Shown here piece by piece: positions 6,540-13,296 of a DNA stretch of 13,321 nt; position 1 is the first letter of the stretch; each line of letters opens with the position of its first letter. The position numbers and the translations under genes are program-made. The notes beneath the pieces are model-generated. The model ran no database searches and was not told the origin of the DNA. It saw only the letters and a list, made by a program, of their open reading frames with translations. Source of the DNA: Actinomycetota bacterium (GTDB taxonomy: Bacteria; Actinomycetota; Actinomycetes; S36-B12); NCBI GenBank assembly GCA_010029945.1, contig RGQW01000026.1:1-13321 (forward strand), read 5' to 3'.

Positions 6540-7067
6540 ATGAGCAACATCGTTCCCGCCCAACTTGGCCGCTTCTTCGAAGACTTCGAAGTCGGCACCA
6601 CGTACCAGCACCCCTTCGGTCGGACGATCTCCGAAGCGGACTCCACCTGGTTCACCCTGCTGACCTGCAATACCAACCAGAACCACTTCAACGCCGATCT
6701 CGCCCAGAGCAACCCCATCACCGAAGGGCGCATCATCGTGAACTCGGGGCTCACCGTGGCCTTGGTTCTCGGCCTGTCGGTGATCGACATGAGTCAAAAC
6801 GCCGTGGCCAATCTGGGTTGGACCGACATCAAGCTCACCCACCCTGTCTATATCGGGGACACGATCTACGCCGAGAGCCTGTGCTTGGAGGCACGAGAGT
6901 CGTCGTCGCGACCCGAGATGGGCATCATCCGCATGAAGACTCGGGGTTTGAATCAGGACGGAGACGAGGTTGTTTCGTGGTTCCGCTCCGTCATGGTTCC
7001 CAAGCGGGCCAGTGGCATCGGACAGGATTACTTTCCGAAAGCTACGAACGGCCCTTTGACGGAGTAA
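6540..7067 (+). CDS. MaoC-like (hot-dog fold) enoyl-CoA hydratase, D-to-N variant
   Basis: This is a 175-residue single hot-dog domain. The hydratase-2 signature normally reads D-x-N-P-x-H; here residues 44-49 read NTNQNH, so the catalytic histidine (H49) stays but the aspartate is Asn44. As I recall, an Asn at this place is also seen in the MaoC subgroup that acts on branched C5-dicarboxylyl-CoAs (mesaconyl/itaconyl-CoA hydratase type). The later segments VANLGWTDIKLTHPVYIGDT and ESSSRPEMGIIRMKTRG also fit that subgroup. The substrate cannot be settled from sequence. No other CoA-metabolism genes are nearby. There is no Shine-Dalgarno sequence at a good distance before the ATG, which suggests leaderless translation. 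Confidence 0.82.
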   Translation: MSNIVPAQLGRFFEDFEVGTTYQHPFGRTISEADSTWFTLLTCNTNQNHFNADLAQSNPITEGRIIVNSGLTVALVLGLSVIDMSQNAVANLGWTDIKLTHPVYIGDTIYAESLCLEARESSSRPEMGIIRMKTRGLNQDGDEVVSWFRSVMVPKRASGIGQDYFPKATNGPLTE

Positions 7068-7079
7068 CGAGCCTGGATC

Positions 7080-7709
7080 ATGGTGGCTATGTCCGATCGC
7101 GAAGTGGTCGTTGTTTCTCGACCCTACGAGCCCGAGGGCGATTCGCTGTCGCTTGCTCGTGATTTGGCGGCAAGCACCTTCGGCCTCGTGGTCTACAGCA
7201 CCCAGACCGCCGTTGCCTTGACTGAGGCAACTATGCGTTCCGTTGTCGGATCGGTTCTCGACAAGACCGTTCCTGCCATCGCCGACGCCATCATCTCGAG
7301 GATCGATCTCACCGACATTGTCGTGCGGCAGGTGGATCTGCAGTCGATCGTTCTTCGCGCTTTAGACGAGATCGACATAACGCAAATCGTGATCGACCGA
7401 GTGGATGTCGACGAGATTGTCGGAAAGACCGACCTTGATGCCGTGATCGATCGGATTCCGATGCTGCAGATCGCGGACTACATCATCGAGGAGATCGACC
7501 TTCCACAGATCATCCGCGAGAGCACCGGCGGCGTCGCCCTCGACGCCTTCACCACTACCCGTGTTTCTGCTATCCGGGCAGACGAGATCATCTCGACGAT
7601 GGTGGACACCGTCCTGTTGCGACGGTTGCGTCAACGCGAACGCAAACTCACGGTCTCCGAGCCCGATGCCGATCCGCAAGAAGAAACAACCGAAGAGCCT
7701 CGGCAATGA
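7080..7709 (+). CDS. Conserved actinobacterial D-x-x-I-V repeat protein
   Basis: This 209-residue protein has no recognised enzymatic domain. Residues 75-148 contain about seven degenerate units of 10-14 residues such as IDLTDIVVRQ, VDLQSIVLRA, IDITQIVIDR and VDVDEIVGK, ending in EIDLPQIIREST. The regular Asp and Ile/Val pattern predicts short amphipathic helices or an elongated helical repeat. A hydrophobic stretch at about 29-46 may touch the membrane, and the tail is basic then acidic (RRLRQRERK, then EETTEEPRQ). From memory, unnamed homologues with this layout lie beside RDD proteins in many actinobacteria. The start is uncertain: ATG 7080 is used, and ATG 7089 is possible. It overlaps the RDD gene by ATGA, so the two products are probably made together and may interact. 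Confidence 0.75.
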   Translation: MVAMSDREVVVVSRPYEPEGDSLSLARDLAASTFGLVVYSTQTAVALTEATMRSVVGSVLDKTVPAIADAIISRIDLTDIVVRQVDLQSIVLRALDEIDITQIVIDRVDVDEIVGKTDLDAVIDRIPMLQIADYIIEEIDLPQIIRESTGGVALDAFTTTRVSAIRADEIISTMVDTVLLRRLRQRERKLTVSEPDADPQEETTEEPRQ

Positions 7710-8329
7710 CGTCTTTCCAGCAATACCGCGATCATCACGATGCGCAGGGACCGCTCGTCCTGGAAACCGTCCCTGCTGCCGGACGTCGCTATCAAGGCGA
7801 TCGTGCCGGGTTCGTCATCAGGGCGATCGCCGCTGTCTTGGACGTCGTTTTCGTCGGCATCATCGTGGTGCTCTTGTGGATTGGGCTGTGGTTATTCCTT
7901 CTGATCTTCAACCCGATCGTTGATCCCGATCTCACAGTAGAAGTCACTCCACCGTCGGGCTATTTCCTGCTCGCTGGATACCTCCTCATGTGGTTGTACT
8001 GGACGTGGATGTGGGCGACGAACGGCCGAAGCTTGGGTCAGTACCTGATGGGGTTGCGGGTGGTCGGACGTCAAGGCCGTCGTTTCGGATGGAAACTAGC
8101 GATGCTGCGGTCTGGATTCTGTGCTGTCTTCCCGCCGGGGTTGGTGTGGGCGATCATCAGTCCACGCAATAGGTCCGTCCAAGACGTCATGCTCCGCACC
8201 AGCGTGATTCACGACTGGTCGTCTTCATCATCGGCGTCGACGCATGAGTCATCGTCTGAGTCACCGCATGAGCCATCACCCACGCCAACATCCGCTCCGA
8301 CTACGTCAGCACCGGACGCCGGTGAATAG
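7706..8329 (+). CDS. RDD family membrane protein
   Basis: This 207-residue protein carries the RDD signature: RAIAAVLD (R39 to D46) at the start of the first membrane helix and RSVQD (D160) after the third. Helices lie at about 39-68, 84-104 and 130-152. GRSLGQYLMGLRVVG (107-121) is the conserved loop after helix two. The last 37 residues form a Ser/Thr/Pro/Glu-rich, probably disordered, cytoplasmic or surface tail, partly encoded by a 12-bp tandem repeat. The family has been linked to transport in a few cases, but no substrate can be inferred here. The start ATG overlaps the upstream stop (ATGA), and its own stop overlaps the next GTG, so three genes are tightly coupled. Confidence 0.9.
   Translation: MTSFQQYRDHHDAQGPLVLETVPAAGRRYQGDRAGFVIRAIAAVLDVVFVGIIVVLLWIGLWLFLLIFNPIVDPDLTVEVTPPSGYFLLAGYLLMWLYWTWMWATNGRSLGQYLMGLRVVGRQGRRFGWKLAMLRSGFCAVFPPGLVWAIISPRNRSVQDVMLRTSVIHDWSSSSSASTHESSSESPHEPSPTPTSAPTTSAPDAGE
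8242..8277 (+). repeat. 12-bp tandem repeat in the RDD tail coding sequence, three units
   Basis: The units GCATGAGTCATC, GTCTGAGTCACC and GCATGAGCCATC follow each other. They encode the Ser/His/Glu-rich tail of the RDD protein in frame and would encode a Ser-His-Arg repeat in another frame. This is probably low-complexity expansion, because 12 bp keeps the frame. Confidence 0.6.
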
Positions 8330-9065
8330 AACGCGCCCTCGCACAGCGACTGCGGCCTTGGCGTGTATCGCTGCGTGTGTGTGCGCCTTGTTCAGTGTGC
8401 CCGCCTACGCGGACATTGTCCAAAGCCCCGCCGGGTCCACGGCGTCGGTGCAGGTGTCGGTGACGCTTGACAACGATTGGCAGTTCGTCGACGCCGAGTG
8501 TCTTTTCATTCCGCTGCTGGTGACGTATGGCCGCGCTGATGACACGTCGATCTTGGGAGAGACGACAGTGACCAAAGTCGGTAGCGAGAGTGTTCGTAAC
8601 GAAGGCACTTTTCTGGTGCTGCCGGGAGACGCTGTCTCGGGGCAGCTGTTGGACGAGATATTCGTCTGCCCCGCCGACGGCACCGGGGAGTATCGACTCT
8701 CGACGGTTGTTCGCGCGATCGGGCCGGCAAGCGAGGACAGCGTCGAATTGGACCCCTTGACCTTCTGGGTGCGTCCGGCGTTGTCCCAGATCAGCCGCGT
8801 GACAGCCGTTTCCGTCCACGAGGGAACGCGCGTTCGTGGTCGCGCGACGGCGGGCGATTCGATGGATAAGTCGGCGGCCACCGGGGTAGTGGAAATTCGG
8901 TTCGCCAAGAACCGTCGCTGGGGTGCTCCGTACTACGCAACCGTCACCGACGGGCGCTTTGACCAGGTCGTCCCGCAGTCGATCGCCCGTGGAACGCGCG
9001 TGAAGGCGACACTCACCCGATGCTCGTGGTGCTCACGGGCATCGCGAACGGCCCGGGTGCGGTAA
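8322..9065 (+). CDS. Secreted protein of unknown function with C-terminal CxxC
   Basis: From the GTG at 8322 the 247-residue product begins with a clean signal peptide: basic NRTRPR, a hydrophobic core at about 9-26, and PAYA followed by D as the cleavage site (after residue 30). The mature part looks beta-rich, with two segments: about 31-160 with two cysteines (DAECLF, FVCPAD), and about 165-247 (SRVTAVSVHEGTRVRGRATAG...), which resembles an Ig-like or beta-sandwich module. The chain ends TRCSWCSRASRTARVR with a CxxC at 234-237. The GTG overlaps the RDD stop by 8 nt, which fits coupling; an upstream in-frame ATG at 8244 would put 26 His/Arg-rich residues before the signal and is less likely. 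I do not recognise the family. Confidence 0.75.
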   Translation: MNRTRPRTATAALACIAACVCALFSVPAYADIVQSPAGSTASVQVSVTLDNDWQFVDAECLFIPLLVTYGRADDTSILGETTVTKVGSESVRNEGTFLVLPGDAVSGQLLDEIFVCPADGTGEYRLSTVVRAIGPASEDSVELDPLTFWVRPALSQISRVTAVSVHEGTRVRGRATAGDSMDKSAATGVVEIRFAKNRRWGAPYYATVTDGRFDQVVPQSIARGTRVKATLTRCSWCSRASRTARVR

Positions 9066-9124
9066 GGCGAGCGCGATCAGACGAGCGCGATAGGACGGAT
9101 GCGGTAGCGGCACGTGACGGCACG

Positions 9125-9130
9125 TACAGT
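9125..9130 (+). promoter_or_regulatory. Possible -10 element before the second secreted-protein gene
   Basis: TACAGT fits TANNNT. Six nt later comes an in-frame GTG (9137), with another GTG at 9134, so a transcript starting there could be leaderless. No convincing -35 is seen. The gap from 9066 also has short direct repeats (CGAGCGCGAT twice, GGCACGT twice). Confidence 0.4.
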
Positions 9131-9169
9131 GCTGTGGTGTTCTCTCCGGGCTCGCAGGCGCCGCTGACC

Positions 9170-9787
9170 ATGGCGCGTCGCTTCGTGCGGATGTTGTCCG
9201 CGGCGTGTGTGCTGCTGTTGGTTGGCGTAGGCGCCTCACCCGCCTTCGCAGCGGATGTCGTCGCTGGTGCACGGACGTATCAACGAGCCGCCACCGTTCT
9301 GGGAAGCGATGTCGCGGTATGGCGTCCGACCTACACCGCAGGCTTGCCACGACGCGGACCGATCGACGTGATCGCGTATGGCAAGTCCTCCAATCGAGCG
9401 ACTTTCGCTGGCGCCACCTACGGCAAGAGGATGCCAAGCTTCACGATCGCCCAGAAGGGCGCTGCCGATCGCTGGGCGGCGCGACCTGTCGACCGTGCGG
9501 AGCAGGGTCTGGTGGAGACGGTCGCGGTGCGGATAGGGGCCCCGGGAAGCAAGCGGGTTGTTCGGGCACGGGTCTTCGCGGACTGTCGGGGTCAAGACGC
9601 GTCCAACAGCGATCGACGACGTTGTGATCGCCGAGACGTGGTGCGCTTCGGGGGGAGTGTGGAATTGCTTGCTCGCACGATGAGTTCTGGAAAGCCGCTA
9701 GCTTCCGATATCCGCATCGATAGCCAAGGGTTGACGTATGCCCAATTGGTCCGGGTCGCGTCCGGATTAGTGCCCGTCACCAAGTGA
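9170..9787 (+). CDS. Secreted protein of unknown function with one cysteine pair
   Basis: This is a 205-residue product from the ATG at 9170. It has a strong signal peptide: MARRFVR, a hydrophobic core at about 8-22, and SPAFA followed by A as the likely cleavage site (after residue 27). The mature protein is basic and probably beta-rich, with two cysteines (C139, C152) bracketing a loop rich in Asp, Ser and Arg that may be disulfide-closed. No catalytic motif is recognised. The alternative start at GTG 9137 adds 11 residues and matches a leaderless transcript from TACAGT; the ATG has only a weak AGG about 11 nt upstream. Together with 8322-9065 it makes a pair of exported proteins behind an RDD protein, but no shared domain was evident by eye. 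Confidence 0.72.
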   Translation: MARRFVRMLSAACVLLLVGVGASPAFAADVVAGARTYQRAATVLGSDVAVWRPTYTAGLPRRGPIDVIAYGKSSNRATFAGATYGKRMPSFTIAQKGAADRWAARPVDRAEQGLVETVAVRIGAPGSKRVVRARVFADCRGQDASNSDRRRCDRRDVVRFGGSVELLARTMSSGKPLASDIRIDSQGLTYAQLVRVASGLVPVTK

Positions 9788-9788
9788 A

Positions 9789-9811
9789 ATGTCAGTCGGT
9801 CTCGCTAACCT
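9789..9811 (+). promoter_or_regulatory. RecA-NDp/PafBC-type damage promoter of rmuC
   Basis: ATGTCAGTC (9789-9797) matches 7 of 9 positions of TTGTCRGTG, including the whole TGTCAGT core. Exactly 8 nt later is TAACCT (9806-9811), which fits TANNNT. The expected start point near 9818 leaves an 18-nt leader containing the rmuC ribosome site. It lies in the 48-nt gap between a stop and rmuC, where a promoter is expected. No LexA box is seen here. Confidence 0.6.
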
Positions 9812-9835
9812 GACGACACCGATGCGGAAGGGGCG

Positions 9836-11020
9836 ATGGTGACGGATATAGGCCTGGGTGTTGTGGTGGCGGTAGGAGTTCTTCTGGGGCTTGTCGCCGG
9901 CATGGTCGTGGGCTGGATCGCCTCCCGGCGGATGGGTCGCAAGGATTTCGCACTTCAATCCGAGGCCCTTCGTGCCGAATCCGAGTCCGCAGTTGCCCGC
10001 GTGAATGCCGAACTCATCGAGGCGCAGGGGCAAATTCGGGTGTTGGAGACCGATCGTGCCTCGTTGCAGGGGGAGAAGTCCTCAGCAAAATCATTGGAGG
10101 ACCGCCTTGAGCCGGTGCGTGAGGCACTCGAAGGACTTCGACGTACGACCCAGCAGGCCGAGGTCGAACGAGCGAAATCCGCCGCGGAGTTGCGCACGCA
10201 GATCGACGGCGTTCAGCGCAATTACACGTCATTGGAGTCAGCAACCAAGCAACTCGTCGCCGCAATGAGTTCAGGTCAATCCCGTGGTCAGTGGGGAGAG
10301 ATGCAACTCGAGCAACTGCTCGAGCATTCGGGCCTTGTCGAGGGAGTTCACTTCCGACGTCAGGACTCTCGTATGACTGAGGCCGGCGGTGCCCGCCCGG
10401 ACGTTGTGGTCGACCTGCCGGGAGGCGGCGAGATTCTCATTGACGCGAAGTTTCCCTTCGACGCCTATTGGCGGGCGATCAAAGCGGACAATGAAACCGA
10501 AGTGGACGCGCACCTGCACAAACACGCGGAGGACGTCCTGGCTCGAGCCAAGGAACTGTCGTCCAAGCGTTACTGGGAATCCAACATCAGCCCAGACTTC
10601 GTTGTCATGTTTCTTCCGCTGGAGTCGTTGCTCTCGAGTGCTCTGGAGACCAACGGCTTGCTCCTGGAGGAGGTCTTTGCCCGAAACGTTGTCTTGGCGA
10701 CGCCAACGACCATTCTCGGGATGTTGCGAACAATTCAATTCGGCTACCAACGCAAGTTGATGGCGGACAACGCTGAGGAGATCCGGGCGGCCGGTGCGGA
10801 GATGTTGACCAGGCTTGAGAAAGCCGTCGATCACCTCGGAACTTTGCGTAAAGGCTTGATGAGTGCCGTGAAGGGTTACAACGAGTTCATCGGCTCGATG
10901 GACAGCAGGGTGATGGTTCAGGCCCGCAGAATGAAGGAACTCGGCGTCGCGTCCTCGACGGACTTGGAACTACCGTCCGACGTGACGGAGACTCTGCGAG
11001 AGTCGAGGTCGTCGGAGTAG
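9836..11020 (+). CDS. rmuC: DNA recombination protein RmuC
   Basis: This 394-residue protein has one N-terminal membrane helix (about 5-29), then a coiled coil (about 38-145), then the RmuC domain. That domain is a PD-(D/E)xK nuclease-like fold: E155 in GQWGEMQLEQLL, D189 in RPDVVVDL and D203-A-K205 in ILIDAKFPF all appear intact. It continues with FLPLESLLSSAL and the ATPTTILGMLRTI segment typical of the family. RmuC limits rearrangement at inverted repeats in E. coli and is thought to act as a membrane-linked nuclease. ATG 9836 is preceded by GGAAGGGG (9826-9833) at a very short distance; GTG 9839, one codon on, would be spaced better. Its own damage-type promoter suggests co-response with the dnaE2 operon. 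Confidence 0.93.
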   Translation: MVTDIGLGVVVAVGVLLGLVAGMVVGWIASRRMGRKDFALQSEALRAESESAVARVNAELIEAQGQIRVLETDRASLQGEKSSAKSLEDRLEPVREALEGLRRTTQQAEVERAKSAAELRTQIDGVQRNYTSLESATKQLVAAMSSGQSRGQWGEMQLEQLLEHSGLVEGVHFRRQDSRMTEAGGARPDVVVDLPGGGEILIDAKFPFDAYWRAIKADNETEVDAHLHKHAEDVLARAKELSSKRYWESNISPDFVVMFLPLESLLSSALETNGLLLEEVFARNVVLATPTTILGMLRTIQFGYQRKLMADNAEEIRAAGAEMLTRLEKAVDHLGTLRKGLMSAVKGYNEFIGSMDSRVMVQARRMKELGVASSTDLELPSDVTETLRESRSSE

Positions 11021-11045
11021 AAGCTCGACGCTCCAGGGGGCGTTG

Positions 11046-11097
11046 TGCGGTGCCGGTTCTTCTACCGCGATCCGCGTATCGCGGTGCGCTAACCGCA
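11046..11097. terminator. Nested inverted repeat between convergent rmuC and helD, possible bidirectional terminator
   Basis: ACCGCGAT (11064-11071) and ATCGCGGT (11078-11085) form a perfect 8-bp stem with a 6-nt loop. Outside it, TGCGGT (11046-11051) pairs with ACCGCA (11092-11097). The structure fills the 86-nt gap between two convergent genes, where a shared terminator is expected. There is no T-run on either side, so a classical intrinsic terminator is not shown; a T-less actinobacterial hairpin is possible. Confidence 0.5.
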
Positions 11098-11106
11098 GTC
11101 CACCCA

Positions 11107-13203
11107 TCACCGCACGCGAAGGATGTGGAGATCCTTCGTAGCCCGGGTGGCCGCTACGTAGATGTCCGCCCCGCGTGGGTGTTGAGAACTCAGGGCATCG
11201 GGGTCCACCACGATGACGCAATCGAACTCGAGTCCCTTGGCCTGTTGGGCTGAGAGCACGGCGATGGGGGCATCGAGCGCTGCGCTGCCGAAACCGAAGC
11301 GCGGCTCGGGCAGTAGCTCGCGCAGATGGGGCAGTAGTGCGTCGGGTGCGATCACGGCGCTGCGTCCGTCCTCGGACGCCACCGATTGCGCGTATTGCGG
11401 CAACTCGGAGAGTGGCAGAGATGCCTCGACCACGTCCGATCCGTCGCGGATGGGGGTCAATACGGGTGGATCACCCCCCGCTTCCAGCAGCAGACGTGTG
11501 GCAACATCCGCGATCTGACGAGTGATTCGGTAGGTCACCGTCAGCGTGTGCAGGGCCGTTTTGCTGCGAGCCCAGGGGAGTGCCTCCTCCCAGGTGCGAG
11601 GACCGGCAGGGTGAGACGACTGTTGGAGATCGCCCACCACGGTCATCGATCGGCGGGACGCTCGCCGGCGAATAGCGCGCCAGGCCATTGCGCTCAACTC
11701 TTGAGCTTCATCAACGATCACGTGCCCGTAGACCCATTCCCGGTCGTCAATGGCTCGCTCGGCCAAGGACCCCGCATTGCCGCTGGAGTGTGATGGTCGA
11801 ATGCGGTAGGCGTCGGAGGCCTGCAACTCTCGGTAGTCCGGAACATCAGGTGGTGCAGCCGAAGGCGGTTCCCATGGCCCCAATGCGTCTGCTGCTTCGT
11901 CCAGTAGCGGAAGATCATCGGTTGTCCAGGGAGCGTCCGGTGAGCGCACCAGTGCTGCTCGCTCATCGGCCGAGAGGATGCCTGTCGCGGCTTCATCAAG
12001 GATCGATGCATTGGTGAGCAGATCCCCGATGATGCGCTCGGCGGTTGTCGGAAGCCACATCAAGTTGAATTCCCGGCGGACTGTCGAGTCCTCGACCATT
12101 GACGCAATCAGATCGTCGCAGTACTCCTGGTCTTCGGGATCGTGACCGGTGTCGCGCGCGACATTGCGTGCTGCTTGCTGGAGCACGCGCCGCAGGAATG
12201 GATCGCGACCGTCGTGGAAGCGTCGACTGCGGGAGATACCTTTGCTCGCCTGCTCGATTTCCTCTGAGGACAGTCGTATCCGCATGCCCGTGTGTGTCGT
12301 CAGGGTCATACCTGTGCGGGGAATGCGTACGCGAGCGGCGACGGCCCGCGCTATCACCCGTGCCATGCGGTCCGACCCTTTGATGCGTGCCACGTCATGA
12401 GAATCGTCTGCGGTCGGTCGCACGTCCGGATACAACTGTCGAGGTGTCAGAAGAACAACATCTGTTTCACCCAAACTAGGAAGAACTTGATCGATGTAGT
12501 GAAGAAAGACGTTGCTGGGTCCAACGATCAGCACTCCGTCACGTGCGAGTCGTTCGCGATACGTGTAGAGCAACCATGCGGCTCGGTGAAGTGCCACGAC
12601 GGTCTTGCCAGTCCCGGGGCCTCCTTGCACGATGGTGACCTGGTCAAGATCGCTGCGAATAATTGCGTCTTGATCGGATGCGATGGTGGCAAGGATGTCT
12701 GCCATCCGTCCCGAGCGCGGCGCTTCCATTGCCGACAGACTCGGGTCAACGGCTTCGTGGATTCCATCGAAGGTTTCGTCATCCACGTGAGTAACGTGGG
12801 GCCCCTGCGGTGAGGGACGTGTGGCGATGCGCCGCCGCAGCACGACATCCATTGGATTCTTGTTTGTGGCCTGATAGAACGGTGCGGCTTGAGGGGCTCG
12901 CCAGTCGATCAGGAGAATGTCGCCGGCCTCATCGCGCATGCCGATTCGCCCGATGTGGTGATCGTCACCTCCGTCGAATCGCAGTCGCCCGAAGCACATT
13001 CGAGGGCGTGCCGCCTCGGCGGCGTGTAGTTGAAGGCGCAGATTGTCCAGGAGCGCTTCGCGTTCGAGTTCATCTTGACCGGTGCCCGTACTCGGAGCAT
13101 TCGTGGTGTTGCTGATGCGTGACCGGAGGTGGTCGATGTGCTCGTCGAGAAGCGAGTGCGCACGGTCGATGAATGTTTGCTCATCCTCGATGCTGCCGGG
13201 CAC
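11107..13203 (-). CDS. helD: HelD-family RNA polymerase recycling ATPase (UvrD-like superfamily 1)
   Basis: This is a 698-residue protein with all the superfamily 1 motifs: a Q-like SDQDAIIR (176-183), Walker A GGPGTGKT (194-201), Walker B VIVDEAQ (495-501), VVGDLQQS (522-529), TYRITRQIAD (557-566), SAQQAKGLEFD (651-661) and VAATRAT (683-689). It has no 1B/2B layout typical of a DNA helicase. Instead it starts with a helical arm (about 5-65) like the coiled coil that HelD inserts into the RNA polymerase secondary channel, and has a large acidic, helical insert (about 300-470). HelD releases stalled or rifamycin-bound polymerase from DNA, driven by nucleotide hydrolysis. Known actinobacterial HelD is about 740 residues, so this one is slightly short. 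The GTG start at 13203 is fixed by AGGAGG 5 nt upstream. It could instead be annotated as a generic UvrD-like helicase. Confidence 0.85.
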   Translation of the reverse strand: MPGSIEDEQTFIDRAHSLLDEHIDHLRSRISNTTNAPSTGTGQDELEREALLDNLRLQLHAAEAARPRMCFGRLRFDGGDDHHIGRIGMRDEAGDILLIDWRAPQAAPFYQATNKNPMDVVLRRRIATRPSPQGPHVTHVDDETFDGIHEAVDPSLSAMEAPRSGRMADILATIASDQDAIIRSDLDQVTIVQGGPGTGKTVVALHRAAWLLYTYRERLARDGVLIVGPSNVFLHYIDQVLPSLGETDVVLLTPRQLYPDVRPTADDSHDVARIKGSDRMARVIARAVAARVRIPRTGMTLTTHTGMRIRLSSEEIEQASKGISRSRRFHDGRDPFLRRVLQQAARNVARDTGHDPEDQEYCDDLIASMVEDSTVRREFNLMWLPTTAERIIGDLLTNASILDEAATGILSADERAALVRSPDAPWTTDDLPLLDEAADALGPWEPPSAAPPDVPDYRELQASDAYRIRPSHSSGNAGSLAERAIDDREWVYGHVIVDEAQELSAMAWRAIRRRASRRSMTVVGDLQQSSHPAGPRTWEEALPWARSKTALHTLTVTYRITRQIADVATRLLLEAGGDPPVLTPIRDGSDVVEASLPLSELPQYAQSVASEDGRSAVIAPDALLPHLRELLPEPRFGFGSAALDAPIAVLSAQQAKGLEFDCVIVVDPDALSSQHPRGADIYVAATRATKDLHILRVR

Positions 13204-13208
13204 AGGCT

Positions 13209-13214
13209 CCTCCT
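13209..13214 (-). promoter_or_regulatory. Ribosome binding site of helD
   Basis: On the reverse strand this is AGGAGG, 5 nt before the GTG at 13203. It supports that non-ATG start over later in-frame starts. Confidence 0.75.
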
Positions 13215-13284
13215 GCCTTCTTCCCAGATTGGGCAGTAGAGAAGTCTTTCACGCAACTGTCCGTCGCGCACTACCGGAACGCGC

Positions 13285-13290
13285 CATACT
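13285..13290 (+). promoter_or_regulatory. Possible -10 element for a divergent leaderless gene
   Basis: CATACT lies 6 nt before the ATG at 13297, the same spacing seen before 6540 and 9137. No good -35 is seen. It is the only promoter-like signal found for the gene that would begin at the window edge. Confidence 0.3.
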
Positions 13291-13296
13291 GCAACG

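Noticed and set aside
8322..9065. Frameshift at the end of the secreted protein, because the downstream frame stays open
   Set aside because: The chain ends naturally in SRTARVR after a beta-rich domain, and the next gene has its own signal peptide.
10141..10165. Half LexA site (GTCGAACGA) in rmuC
   Set aside because: Only one half-site inside coding sequence, with no matching GTTCGA at 4 nt.
10271..10834. 187-codon frame opposite rmuC
   Set aside because: Antisense shadow of the RmuC nuclease domain; no ribosome site or motif.
12292..12813. 173-codon frame opposite helD
   Set aside because: It lies antisense to the conserved ATPase motifs and shows no independent protein signature.
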